Below, one piece after another: positions 45,505 through 53,704 of a stretch of DNA of 64,000 nt. Under the pieces are notes generated by a model. That model saw only the letters and a list, made by a program, of their open reading frames with translations, did no database searches and was not told where the DNA came from. The position numbers were made by a program, and so were the translations under genes. This DNA is from Syntrophomonas sp. DTU019 (GTDB lineage: Bacteria > Bacillota > Syntrophomonadia > Syntrophomonadales > Syntrophomonadaceae). Numbering within the stretch: the first letter of the stretch is position 1; each line of letters starts with the position of its first letter. Where the stretch lies: contig CAJYDM010000002.1 in the NCBI GenBank assembly GCA_913757435.1, positions 611,488 to 675,487 on the forward strand. Reading direction: 5' to 3'.

Positions 45505-46345
45505 TACGGAACAGTTGTGTGGCAGGAATCGTACGGAGTTTCATTAACCGCTGGGTGTTGTTGCGCTATGATTGCCATGTTACCCTGCACTATCCCCTCC
45601 TTGGCCGTGACCCATCTGGCTAAACTTCATCGCCGCCAGCCTGGGGGCGGTGGCTATTCCACCATCCACTAGGCCAGATTATGCGGCGGTTACCTTTAGC
45701 CCTGGCAGCCGCAATTCCGGGAAATCAGGGACATGGAACGCAAACTTTGGCCAGCCTGGAGAACAAACTGATAGCCCGGGGGCATGACTATATAGAGGCA
45801 TTGCTCAGGTATTTGAAGTGCGTAATTATCTGGTGATGTTGACCTCGGTGGTGACTGCGGTTACGCATTTGTAGGATGGCCGTTTGGCGTGATGGCTAGG
45901 ATTCTGATGATATATGCTACCACCCGGTTGAGTGAAACATCGATAGGAGACATGGTCACCCATTCCAGCCAGCTCAAGTGAAGGTTTGTGGGGCTTTGCT
46001 GTTAGCCGATGCTTATGATGAATGTCGGCTTTGAACCAGAGCCCGTCCAGAAGATTCTGGCAGAAGCCTGGCAGTAGTGATCCATCCACGGGATGATGAT
46101 GGACGCCTGACCCTACAAAGTCCGGGCCAGCGCATGGCTATTATTCATGATGAACCTCTATCCTGGGTGCCAAGGTGGGAAATCCTTTGAGATGGAATGG
46201 CGCCAATGGCCAGAATACATGCTGATAAGGCTACCTGGCCTTGTTTATCAATTGCCTAACAGGCCGGATATGGATGTGATGGTTGAGATGATCAAGAGGT
46301 GCCGGTTTTAGAATCAGCCCATGACGCACTAGTTTAGAAAGTTAT
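45505..46345 (+). pseudogene. Decayed YIEGIA-family gene
   Basis: Reading across changing frames recovers a YIEGIA-type membrane protein. Pieces are FIAASLGAVAIPP (from 45626), AAVTF, QFREIRDMERK (45712), TLASLENKLIARGHDYIE (45744-45797), IAQVFEVRNYLVMLTSVVTA (45800-45871, then TAG), NVGFEPEPVQKILAEAWQ (46021-46074, then TAG) and IHPRDDDGRLTL with GQRMAIIHDE (46080-46154). A one-base loss falls inside the YIEG-IA motif itself at 45798. At least five frameshifts plus stops, so it cannot make the full protein. Identity is from memory of the family motif; confidence in decay is high. Confidence 0.75.
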
Positions 46346-46369
46346 TGGGGCAGAAAAGGCGTGGATTGA

Positions 46370-46600
46370 ATGGAAATCAGCCTGAAGGAGTTTATTCTGG
46401 CCATTGTTACTCTGGATGCCAATAAGGTACAGGGGTTGCGGGTGTCCGGTATTCATAGTTCAAGACAGTGGCGAGCGAAAAGCAGAAGCTATTGTGAGCT
46501 TGGCTCGTATTCTGGGCAGCAATGTACATGATTTGGAAGGCAACATACTAATTATATATGTAAACATTAGACAAAGAAATTATTGTAGAAGTTATCATTG
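46370..46600 (+). pseudogene. Decayed small partner gene of YIEGIA (capping complex subunit-like)
   Basis: Starts at ATG 46370 as MEISLKEFILAIVTLDANKV, then shifts frame near 46435-46445 and continues as CPVFIVQDSGERKAEAIVS and LARILGSNVHDLEGNILIIY (to about 46562). This matches the small protein usually beside YIEGIA genes in Clostridia, broken by one frameshift. GGGGCAG-type upstream signal is weak. Confidence 0.65.
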
Positions 46601-47040
46601 CTGCAATTGAGAGCTCATTCTTCGGTACTGGCTGCGACCTGCACTTAAAATTGATTGATGGTGCGATGCTTTAGCCGGATGATATGATGGTTATACCTTT
46701 TTTGATAAAGACCGAAATAAAGTGATTTCGGCACCATCCGTTATATGGGCACAGACGACCGTAATAATGGGAGTCTATGTGCTGGAGTAAAAAGAATATG
46801 GGGATCGGTGCACCTCAATGCTGATCAGCGTAGCACGCCTGATGGGAGTGGAACAGCATGAGGTTATAGCGGTGAACTGCATGAGCCGGGTCAACCTCTT
46901 GATGATGATCAGTGGTTTTCGTATCCCGGCGTCTGGGCTGGACCTTTGCTGGGACGTCGGTTTTTGTTTCAGGGTACCAAGGAGGCGTTTAAGAATTATC
47001 GTTAATCTAGTAGAAATAACCCGCCTAAAATCGGTGCAGT
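46575..47040 (+). pseudogene. Decayed DUF3189-like gene, first copy
   Basis: Fragments in different frames match the DUF3189 layout: RAHSSVLAA (46610-46636, normally GAHSS), PDDMMVIPFF with DKTE-like residues, RYMGTDDRNN, ISVARLMGVEQHEVIAVNC (from about 46822), VNLLMMISGF followed after a shift by RRLGLDL-like and GRRFLFQGTKEAFKN residues (to about 46999). Several frameshifts and in-frame stops. Function of the family is unknown, but it is often near spore genes. Confidence 0.6.
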
Positions 47041-47055
47041 AGCGGTGAAGACATA

Positions 47056-47519
47056 GACATAATATTTGTTGGCCCCACCGGGAGTTCATCACGCATATAG
47101 CCGCCCATATTTTATGGGCGATTTGCATAACAATGATTATCGCCACATAAAACAATTTTGGTGATTGTGACTTGACTCAGAAAGGAGAACCTTGATTTAT
47201 GCTTACGGAATTCAAGAGATGGCAGGGCACTCAAGGTCTATACTTTGGGGCGGGGAGGGCGCAATTATAAACTGGCCTCCACGATCATTTCCGACACCGT
47301 GACCTGTTTGGGGTAGACAGATGAATTGGTGGCTCCGGGCAGTTAATGTTCAGGGTTATCTGCTTTTATGCTTTGGGCGGCTATATACCGTCACGGATTT
47401 GGGGGCGTTATCTGTCTAACCTTCTGGCCGACTATCTGAGTGTGAGACAATTCGCACAAATCAGAGCCGAAACCCTGGCGTTTAAGAATGAGTTGAAGAA
47501 GCATGGCAATAATCTTTAA
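47056..47519 (+). pseudogene. Decayed DUF3189-like gene, second copy
   Basis: Begins around 47056 as DIIFVGPTGS, then, after shifts, AAHI-like, MGDLHNNDYRHIKQF, VYTLGRGGRNYKLASTIISD (near 47240-47300), and finally one intact 51-codon frame from 47364 to the TAA at 47517 (FYALGGYIPSRIWGRYLSNL onward). The general plan resembles the preceding broken gene. Multiple frameshifts; not translatable as one protein. Confidence 0.6.
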
Positions 47520-47594
47520 CAGACCGGGAGCAGCTCTTGCAGGGCACTAATCGATAGGGGATAATAGTGGGGTAGATGAAGTGGGGGGAGCAAT

Positions 47595-48914
47595 ATGTCA
47601 GCTCTGATTAAAGATGTCGCCCCGGGAAGTATCGCTGCAGAGGTAGGGCTTGAGCCTGGGGATAGACTGTGTTCCATCAATGGCCGGGATGTTGCCGACA
47701 TATTAGATTATCAGTTTGCAGTCGGAGACACTGTCTTGGAAATCGAGATTGAGAAAGCCGATGGGCAGAGCTGGGTGGTTGATATAGAAAAGGAGGAAGA
47801 CGAGACCCTGGGGGTGATCCTGGATGGTTTCATCTTTGATAAAATGAAGGTATGCGCCAACCGATGTGTATTTTGTTTCGTCGACCAACTCCCACAGAAT
47901 GTGCGAGCCACCCTGAAAATCAAGGATGACGATTACCGCCACTCCTTTCTTTTCGGTAATTTCATCACTCTGACCAATTTGAAACCAGCCGATTGGGACA
48001 AGATTTTAGCTATGCGGTTGAGCCCCTTATATATTTCGGTGCACGCTATGCATGCTGAGGTGCGTGCCCAGATGCTGCACAACAAAAAGGGCGCTCTTAT
48101 CAAGGAAGGGCTGGAGCGACTGTGTCAGGCGGGTATCCAACTGCATACCCAGATAGTGCTTTGCCCGGGCATTAATGATGGGGTCATCCTTGAAGAGACT
48201 ATTGAGCAATTAGCCGGGTATTACCCGGGAGTGCAGTCCATTGGCGTGGTTCCGGTCGGTTTAAGCGGCCATCGCCAGGGCCTGGCAGAGCTTTCGCCAG
48301 TTAGTGCGGAGCAGGCCGCGATTTTGATCGATAGGGTAGACAATTATCAGCTAAACTACCGACATCAGTATGGCATTGGGTTGGTTTACCTGGCTGATGA
48401 GTTCTATTTGCGGGCCAATCATGCCATCCCAGATAGCAGTTATTACGACGGTTTTGAACAAATGGAGAATGGCATTGGGTTGATCCGCCTATTCTGGGAT
48501 GAGTTCTCAGGTTTGGAAAAAGATCTGCCGGAGCACGTAGAGCCCCGGGAGGTGCATATTGTCACCGGGGTGTCGGGCGCGGCTGTACTACAACCTATAG
48601 TTCACCGGCTTAGGCAGATAGATGGGCTAGCTGTAAACCTCATACCGATAACCAACCGTTTTATGGGTGAAAGTATCACCGTAACCGGTCTTTTAACCGG
48701 TCAGGATATCATCGCTGTCCTGGGTAAAAAATATAAAGGGAAAAACATCCTCCTGCCCGAAATCATCTTGAAGGCTGATGAGGACGTGCTTTTGGATGAT
48801 ATTTCGCTGGCACAGATCACCCAGGCCACGGAAGCGGTCATCCAGGTGGTGCCAATGCAGGCTCAGCACCTGGTTGAGGCTGTGGTGGGAACAATAAATA
48901 TAAAAGCGGAGTAA
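47595..48914 (+). CDS. DUF512 radical SAM protein with N-terminal PDZ-like domain
   Basis: Uncharacterised radical SAM family found across Clostridia. A PDZ-like domain (residues about 1-70, IKDVAPGSIAAEVGLEPGDRL) precedes the cluster motif CANRCVFCFVDQLP near residue 94 and a C-terminal DUF512 part (VTGVSGAAVLQPIVHRL, NRFMGESITVTGLLTGQDI). 439 residues. GGGGGG lies upstream of ATG 47595. der follows 4 bases after its stop, as in many relatives. Confidence 0.9.
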   Translation: MSALIKDVAPGSIAAEVGLEPGDRLCSINGRDVADILDYQFAVGDTVLEIEIEKADGQSWVVDIEKEEDETLGVILDGFIFDKMKVCANRCVFCFVDQLPQNVRATLKIKDDDYRHSFLFGNFITLTNLKPADWDKILAMRLSPLYISVHAMHAEVRAQMLHNKKGALIKEGLERLCQAGIQLHTQIVLCPGINDGVILEETIEQLAGYYPGVQSIGVVPVGLSGHRQGLAELSPVSAEQAAILIDRVDNYQLNYRHQYGIGLVYLADEFYLRANHAIPDSSYYDGFEQMENGIGLIRLFWDEFSGLEKDLPEHVEPREVHIVTGVSGAAVLQPIVHRLRQIDGLAVNLIPITNRFMGESITVTGLLTGQDIIAVLGKKYKGKNILLPEIILKADEDVLLDDISLAQITQATEAVIQVVPMQAQHLVEAVVGTINIKAE

Positions 48915-48918
48915 AGCT

Positions 48919-50241
48919 ATGTCAAAACCGGTAGTTGCCATCGTGGGCAGACCCAATGTAGGAAAATCTACCTTGTTTAACCGTCTGGCAGGAAAGCGCA
49001 AAGCCATTGTGGAAGATATACCCGGGGTGACCCGGGATCGTCTTTATGATGTCTCCGAATGGCTGGGCCGGGAATTCATCATTATCGATACCGGCGGCCT
49101 GCGCTTTGAAGAAACCGACAGTATAGCCCGGGGAGTGCAGTTGCAGGCAGAGATTGCCATTGATGAAGCCGATGTGATCGTTTTCGTGCTCGATGCCCGG
49201 CAGGGCATAACTGCAGAAGATGAACAGGTGGCGGATATGCTGCGCCGCGCACATAAACCGGTGATACTGGCGGCTAACAAAGTTGAGAATTTTGATCGGC
49301 AATTGGAATGGGTCGATTTTTATCGCCTGGGATTCGGTGATCCCATCCCTGTTTCAGCCATGCATGGCATGAACACCAATGACCTGTTGGATGCGGTTAT
49401 CGCCCAATTCAAACCGTTGACTGCCTATGATGAAGACCCTGAAGCCATTAAGATCGCTATTGTGGGTCGACCTAATGTGGGCAAATCGTCATTGGTCAAC
49501 GCCCTTTTAGGCCAAGAGCGGGTGATAGTCAGTGAAATACCAGGAACCACCCGGGATTCGATCGACACTCCATTTGAGTTTGCCGGTAACCGCTACATTT
49601 TGATAGATACCGCCGGCATCCGCAAGAAGTCGCGGATTAAAGAGGCCACGGAAAAATACAGCGTGATTCGCACCTTAAAGAGTGTTGAAAGGGCCGATGT
49701 GGTTCTTATTATGCTGGATGCGGTGGAAAAGGTTACCGAACAAGATCAGCGCATCGCCGGCTATGTGCATGAACAGAACAAGGCCAACATCGTCGTGGTC
49801 AATAAATGGGATGCGGTTGAGAAAGATGAGCGCACCATGAATCGCTATGATAAGGATATTCGCGAAGAGCTGAAGTTCTTGGCCTATGCTCCCATCCTTT
49901 ATGTTTCGGCTTTGACCAGGCAGCGCATTTTCAAGATAATCGAACTGGTCGATTTTGTGGTCGAACAACACAACCGCCGCATTACCACAGCTGAGCTGAA
50001 CCGGGTCATAAACGAAGCTATTTTGCTCAACCCTTTGCCTGGCGGCAGCAAGCGGGTAAAAATATTCTACACCACTCAGGTGACAACTGCTCCGCCTACC
50101 TTCGTATTGTTCTGCAGCGATCCTGAAGAGGTACATTTCTCCTATCTGCGCTACCTGGAAAATGTGTTGCGCCAAAATTTCGGTTTCGAGGGCTCGCCGC
50201 TGCGCCTTTTGGTGCGGAAAAACACTTCTAAGTATCAATGA
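48919..50241 (+). CDS. der: Ribosome assembly GTPase Der (EngA)
   Basis: Essential double GTPase for 50S maturation. Two G domains: G1 motifs GRPNVGKSTLFNRL (about residue 10) and GRPNVGKSSLVNALL (about 183), with DTGG and DTAG switch motifs, then a KH-like C-terminal domain. 440 residues, normal. It lies between the DUF512 gene and plsY. Confidence 0.98.
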   Translation: MSKPVVAIVGRPNVGKSTLFNRLAGKRKAIVEDIPGVTRDRLYDVSEWLGREFIIIDTGGLRFEETDSIARGVQLQAEIAIDEADVIVFVLDARQGITAEDEQVADMLRRAHKPVILAANKVENFDRQLEWVDFYRLGFGDPIPVSAMHGMNTNDLLDAVIAQFKPLTAYDEDPEAIKIAIVGRPNVGKSSLVNALLGQERVIVSEIPGTTRDSIDTPFEFAGNRYILIDTAGIRKKSRIKEATEKYSVIRTLKSVERADVVLIMLDAVEKVTEQDQRIAGYVHEQNKANIVVVNKWDAVEKDERTMNRYDKDIREELKFLAYAPILYVSALTRQRIFKIIELVDFVVEQHNRRITTAELNRVINEAILLNPLPGGSKRVKIFYTTQVTTAPPTFVLFCSDPEEVHFSYLRYLENVLRQNFGFEGSPLRLLVRKNTSKYQ

Positions 50242-50281
50242 TGATGAGAAAACCACAGGGTTTTAGAGGAGGGGGAGATTA

Positions 50282-50872
50282 GTGAATTACTGGGTACTGA
50301 TCTTACTGAGCTATCTGTTGGGAGCCATTCCGTTTTCATATTTGTTTGGCAAATACCTGGGGAAAGTGGATATATCCCAAAAAGGCAGCGGCAATATCGG
50401 GGCTACTAATGTTTTGCGTTCCACCAAAACATCTGTCGCAATTCTCGCTCTCCTAGGCGACCTTTTAAAAGGTTTTATCGCTGCCTGGATTGGCCTCAGT
50501 TGGGGCGGCCCGGTTGTGGCCGCGGCCTGTGGAGTCATGGTGGTGGTAGGCCACTGTTATACAGTTTTTCTTTCTTTTAAGGGCGGAAAGGGTGTTGCCA
50601 CAGCTGCAGGGGTTATCCTCTTTCTGATGCCGCAGATATTTCTGGTTCTCCTTGCGGCCATGGTTTTATCGGTACTCTTGACCCGCTATGTCTCCTTGGG
50701 CTCAGTACTGGCAGCAGCCCTCTTACCCATTCTCTGCCTGATTTTGAGGGAGCCCTGGCCATATACCATTATGAGTCTGTTTCTAGCGGGTATGGTATTG
50801 TTCAGGCATCGTTCTAACATACAGAGATTGGTCTCGGGCCAGGAAGCCCGAATAACCGATAGGGCAGTATAA
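50282..50872 (+). CDS. plsY: Acyl-phosphate:glycerol-3-phosphate acyltransferase
   Basis: Membrane acyltransferase making lysophosphatidate from acyl-phosphate. Motifs GSGNIGATNVLRS, GHCYTVFLSFKGGKGVATAAG and several membrane helices are diagnostic. 196 residues, GTG start with GGAGGGGGAG upstream. With plsC at 38959 it covers both acylation steps. Confidence 0.97.
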   Translation: MNYWVLILLSYLLGAIPFSYLFGKYLGKVDISQKGSGNIGATNVLRSTKTSVAILALLGDLLKGFIAAWIGLSWGGPVVAAACGVMVVVGHCYTVFLSFKGGKGVATAAGVILFLMPQIFLVLLAAMVLSVLLTRYVSLGSVLAAALLPILCLILREPWPYTIMSLFLAGMVLFRHRSNIQRLVSGQEARITDRAV

Positions 50873-50895
50873 AAGAATCTATATGGGGAGATAAA

Positions 50896-51909
50896 ATGAA
50901 AAAGGTATGCATCATGGGGGCTGGCAGTTGGGGAACCGCTCAGGCCCTGGTTCTGAATAAAAACGGTTTTAAGGTCACCATTTGGGGCCAAGCCGATGAA
51001 GTGGCAGCCATAAACAAGGATAAGGAAAACCGCCGTTATTTGCCAGGCTTGCCCATACCTGCGGATATCACCCTCACCTCCGACTTGGGCCAAGCGGTAC
51101 AAGAAGCACAGCTGATAGTGGCGGCGGTGCCCGCCCAAGCAGTGCGACAGGTACTCGAACAACTGCGGCCCCTTTATAATCCTGGAACGGTTCTGGTCAA
51201 TACCGCCAAAGGCATAGAAATAGCTACTGGAATGAGGCTCAGTGAGACTGCGGCTGATGTGCTGGGAAAAGACATATTGACATATTACGCAGCCCTCTCC
51301 GGTCCCAGTCATGCGGAAGAAGTGGCCCGCCAGGTTCCTACCGCGGTGACTGTGGCTTCCACTTGTGAAGAGACAGCTTTTTTTGTGCAGGATGCTTATA
51401 TATCAAGATATCTCCGGGTTTATACCAACCTGGACCTGCCTGGAGTAGAATTGGGTGGAGCATTGAAGAATATCATCGCTCTAGCTGCCGGGATGGTAGT
51501 CGGATTAGGCTATGGGGACAATACCGTGGCAGCCTTGATGACTCGCGGGCTTATGGAGATTATCCGCATGGGTGTTAAGATGGGCGGTGCCTATCACACC
51601 TTTACCGGGTTGAGCGGAATAGGAGACCTGGCTGTGACCTGCTGCAGCGATTACTCCCGCAACCGCAGAGCCGGGATTTTAATCGGCCGCGGATATAGTT
51701 TGGATGAAACTTTGCAGGAGATAGGCATGGTGGTGGAAGGTATTCACACCACCCGGGTGATGAACCGGCTGGCGAATGAACTGGGGGTTGAAATGCCTAT
51801 CACCCAGTCTTGCTATAATGTGTTGTACAATCAGGTGCCGGTGTCACAGGAAGTGACCAACATAATGTGCCGTGCCAGGCGTCATGAAATGGAGCAACTG
51901 GCGGAATAA
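50896..51909 (+). CDS. gpsA: Glycerol-3-phosphate dehydrogenase [NAD(P)+]
   Basis: Makes glycerol-3-phosphate, the substrate of PlsY. The NAD motif is GAGSWGTAQA at residues about 8-17; GPSHAEEVARQVPTAV and LGGALKNIIALAAGMVVGLGYGDN contain the catalytic lysines. 337 residues. GGGGAG precedes ATG 50896. A terminator follows. Confidence 0.98.
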   Translation: MKKVCIMGAGSWGTAQALVLNKNGFKVTIWGQADEVAAINKDKENRRYLPGLPIPADITLTSDLGQAVQEAQLIVAAVPAQAVRQVLEQLRPLYNPGTVLVNTAKGIEIATGMRLSETAADVLGKDILTYYAALSGPSHAEEVARQVPTAVTVASTCEETAFFVQDAYISRYLRVYTNLDLPGVELGGALKNIIALAAGMVVGLGYGDNTVAALMTRGLMEIIRMGVKMGGAYHTFTGLSGIGDLAVTCCSDYSRNRRAGILIGRGYSLDETLQEIGMVVEGIHTTRVMNRLANELGVEMPITQSCYNVLYNQVPVSQEVTNIMCRARRHEMEQLAE

Positions 51910-51966
51910 TACAGCAGCAGGTGTTGATCATTGGCATTACAATGACCAGAAAATCAAGAAAAATTG

Positions 51967-51999
51967 AGTGTGGACAAACCCACACTTTTTTTCTTTTCT
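51967..51999 (+). terminator. Intrinsic terminator after gpsA
   Basis: AGTGTGG (51967-51973), loop ACAAAC, CCACACT (51980-51986), then a T-rich run to about 51998. It ends the der-plsY-gpsA transcript before spoIVA. Confidence 0.88.
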
Positions 52000-52011
52000 G
52001 GTTATATTACC

Positions 52012-52041
52012 GAATATTGATAAATATATTTGTACTGTTAT
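52012..52041 (+). promoter_or_regulatory. Possible sigma-E-type promoter before spoIVA
   Basis: GAATATT (52012-52018) fits the -35 of mother-cell sigma-E promoters, and 14 bases on lies TACTGTTA, a partial match to its -10 (about half the positions). spoIVA is a sigma-E gene in Bacillus. The rest of the 214-base gap shows no gene. Confidence 0.3.
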
Positions 52042-52123
52042 AGCGCAATGGGATATTAAGGGGTGTCTTACATCGGAGGGAGGATGCCTTTTAAAGTCTG
52101 AAACAAGGGAGGGAAAATGAGAA

Positions 52124-53602
52124 GTGGATAGTAACAATATCTTGAACGATATTGCTGAAAGAACCGGCGGCGATATCTATTTGGGAGTCGTAGGCCCTGT
52201 AAGATCAGGTAAGTCAACCTTTATCAAGCGCTTCATGGAGCTAATGATCATCCCCAATATCAAAGACGTATATGATCGGGAAAGGGCTGTAGATGAACTT
52301 CCCCAGAGTGGTGCTGGGAAAACCATCACAACTACCGAACCCAAATTTGTCCCTAACGAAGCTATAGAAATCACCACGCAGAACGGCGTGAGCTTCAAGG
52401 CTCGGCTGGTAGACTGTGTGGGCTATGCTGTTGAAGGGGCTTTGGGTTACGAAGAGGGTGATGAGCCTCGCATGGTTAGAACTCCCTGGTTTGACTATGA
52501 GGTTCCCTTCGAAGAAGCGGCCGAAATAGGGACCAGGAAGGTCATTGTAGATCATTCCACCATCGGGATCGTTGTGACCACTGACGGCTCCATCAGTGAC
52601 ATCCAGCGTTCATATTATGTCCCGGCGGAGGAAAGGGTCATACAGGAACTGAAAGACCTCAACAAACCGTTTATAATCATTCTCAATTCGGTGAACCCAT
52701 TTAGCACGGAAACCCTGCGCCTGGCCGAAGAACTGGGGCAAAAATACGGCGTCAGCGTTACACCCATAGACGTAGCTCGTATGTCCATGGAACAGATCTA
52801 TGGTCTGTTGGAAGAAGCCCTGTATGAATTTCCGGTTCATGAAGTCAACATCAAGCTGCCTGGTTGGGTCGATGAATTGGATGCCGACTTCTGGCTCAGA
52901 GATGGTCTGGAGACCTCGATACGGGACATCTTGAATGAAATCCGTAAGGTCCGTGATATCGATCAGGCCATCGAAAGGCTTTCCAATGTGGAAAATGTCA
53001 GCTATGTGAGCCTGGAGGAAATGAACCTGGGAACTGGCACCGCAGCTGTGGATGTATCTGTGCCCGATGAATTATTCTATCGCTCTTTAAGTGACGTCAG
53101 CGGCTTCACCGTAGAAGGCACCCAAGATATCATGCGCTTAATGAAAGACCTCAGCGTTGCCAAGAAAGAATATGACAAAGTATCCTCTGCTCTGGTTGAG
53201 GTGCAGGAATCTGGCTATGGGGTAGTCACCCCACGGTTGGAGGAGATGCTTTTAGAAGAACCTGAACTGATCCGCCAGGGAAGCCGGTTTGGGGTCAGGT
53301 TGAAGGCTAAAGCCCCATCATTGCACATCATACGTGCAGATATAACCACCGAAATAACCCCCATAATTGGGACCGAGAAACAGTGTGAAGAGCTGGTGCG
53401 CTACATACTGGATGAGTTTGAAGAAGATCCTGCCAAGATCTGGGAATCCAACATCTTTGGCAAATCCCTGCATGATCTGGTCAGAGAAGGTATTCAGAAC
53501 AAACTGCACCGTATGCCCGAAAACGCTCAGCTGAAACTGCAGGACACCTTGCAGCGCATTGTCAATGAAGGCAGCGGAGGCTTGATCTGCATAATCGTGT
53601 GA
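52124..53602 (+). CDS. spoIVA: Stage IV sporulation protein A
   Basis: Cytoskeletal ATPase that forms the basement layer of the spore coat on the outer forespore membrane. Walker A GPVRSGKSTF at residues 24-33, and the conserved start NNILNDIAERTGGDIYLG. 492 residues, full length, ending in the conserved short hydrophobic tail (GSGGLICIIV) used for membrane anchoring through SpoVM. GTG 52124 with GGGAGGG about 20 bases upstream; spacing is long, so initiation may be weak or regulated. Confidence 0.97.
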   Translation: MDSNNILNDIAERTGGDIYLGVVGPVRSGKSTFIKRFMELMIIPNIKDVYDRERAVDELPQSGAGKTITTTEPKFVPNEAIEITTQNGVSFKARLVDCVGYAVEGALGYEEGDEPRMVRTPWFDYEVPFEEAAEIGTRKVIVDHSTIGIVVTTDGSISDIQRSYYVPAEERVIQELKDLNKPFIIILNSVNPFSTETLRLAEELGQKYGVSVTPIDVARMSMEQIYGLLEEALYEFPVHEVNIKLPGWVDELDADFWLRDGLETSIRDILNEIRKVRDIDQAIERLSNVENVSYVSLEEMNLGTGTAAVDVSVPDELFYRSLSDVSGFTVEGTQDIMRLMKDLSVAKKEYDKVSSALVEVQESGYGVVTPRLEEMLLEEPELIRQGSRFGVRLKAKAPSLHIIRADITTEITPIIGTEKQCEELVRYILDEFEEDPAKIWESNIFGKSLHDLVREGIQNKLHRMPENAQLKLQDTLQRIVNEGSGGLICIIV

Positions 53603-53621
53603 ATATATGTTAAAACCACTT

Positions 53622-53648
53622 AAACCGGCCCCCAAAGGCCGGTTTTTT
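53622..53648 (+). terminator. Intrinsic terminator after spoIVA
   Basis: AAACCGGCC (53622-53630), loop CCCAAA, GGCCGGTTT (53637-53645), T-run to 53648. Perfect 9-bp stem. It may also serve the convergent ABC-F gene on the other strand. Confidence 0.92.
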
Positions 53649-53657
53649 CATTGTGAC

Positions 53658-53689
53658 GTAGGGGCGGGGCTCTGCTCCGCCCGTAGGGG
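53658..53689 (+). repeat. GC-rich intergenic palindrome
   Basis: GTAGGGGCGGGGCTCTGCTC then CGCCCGTAGGGG; the core GGGCGGGGC/GCTCCGCCC can fold back on itself. GTAGGGGC is repeated as a motif at the far end (GTAGGGG). Elements of this look recur in intergenic regions of related genomes, but only one copy is in this window, so it cannot be shown to be a repeat here. Confidence 0.4.
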
Positions 53690-53704
53690 ACGGCGGTTTC
53701 ACAT

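Noticed and set aside
46775..47155. 126-codon minus-strand frame in the decayed region
   Set aside because: It is an accidental opening; the plus strand here matches pieces of DUF3189-like proteins across frames.
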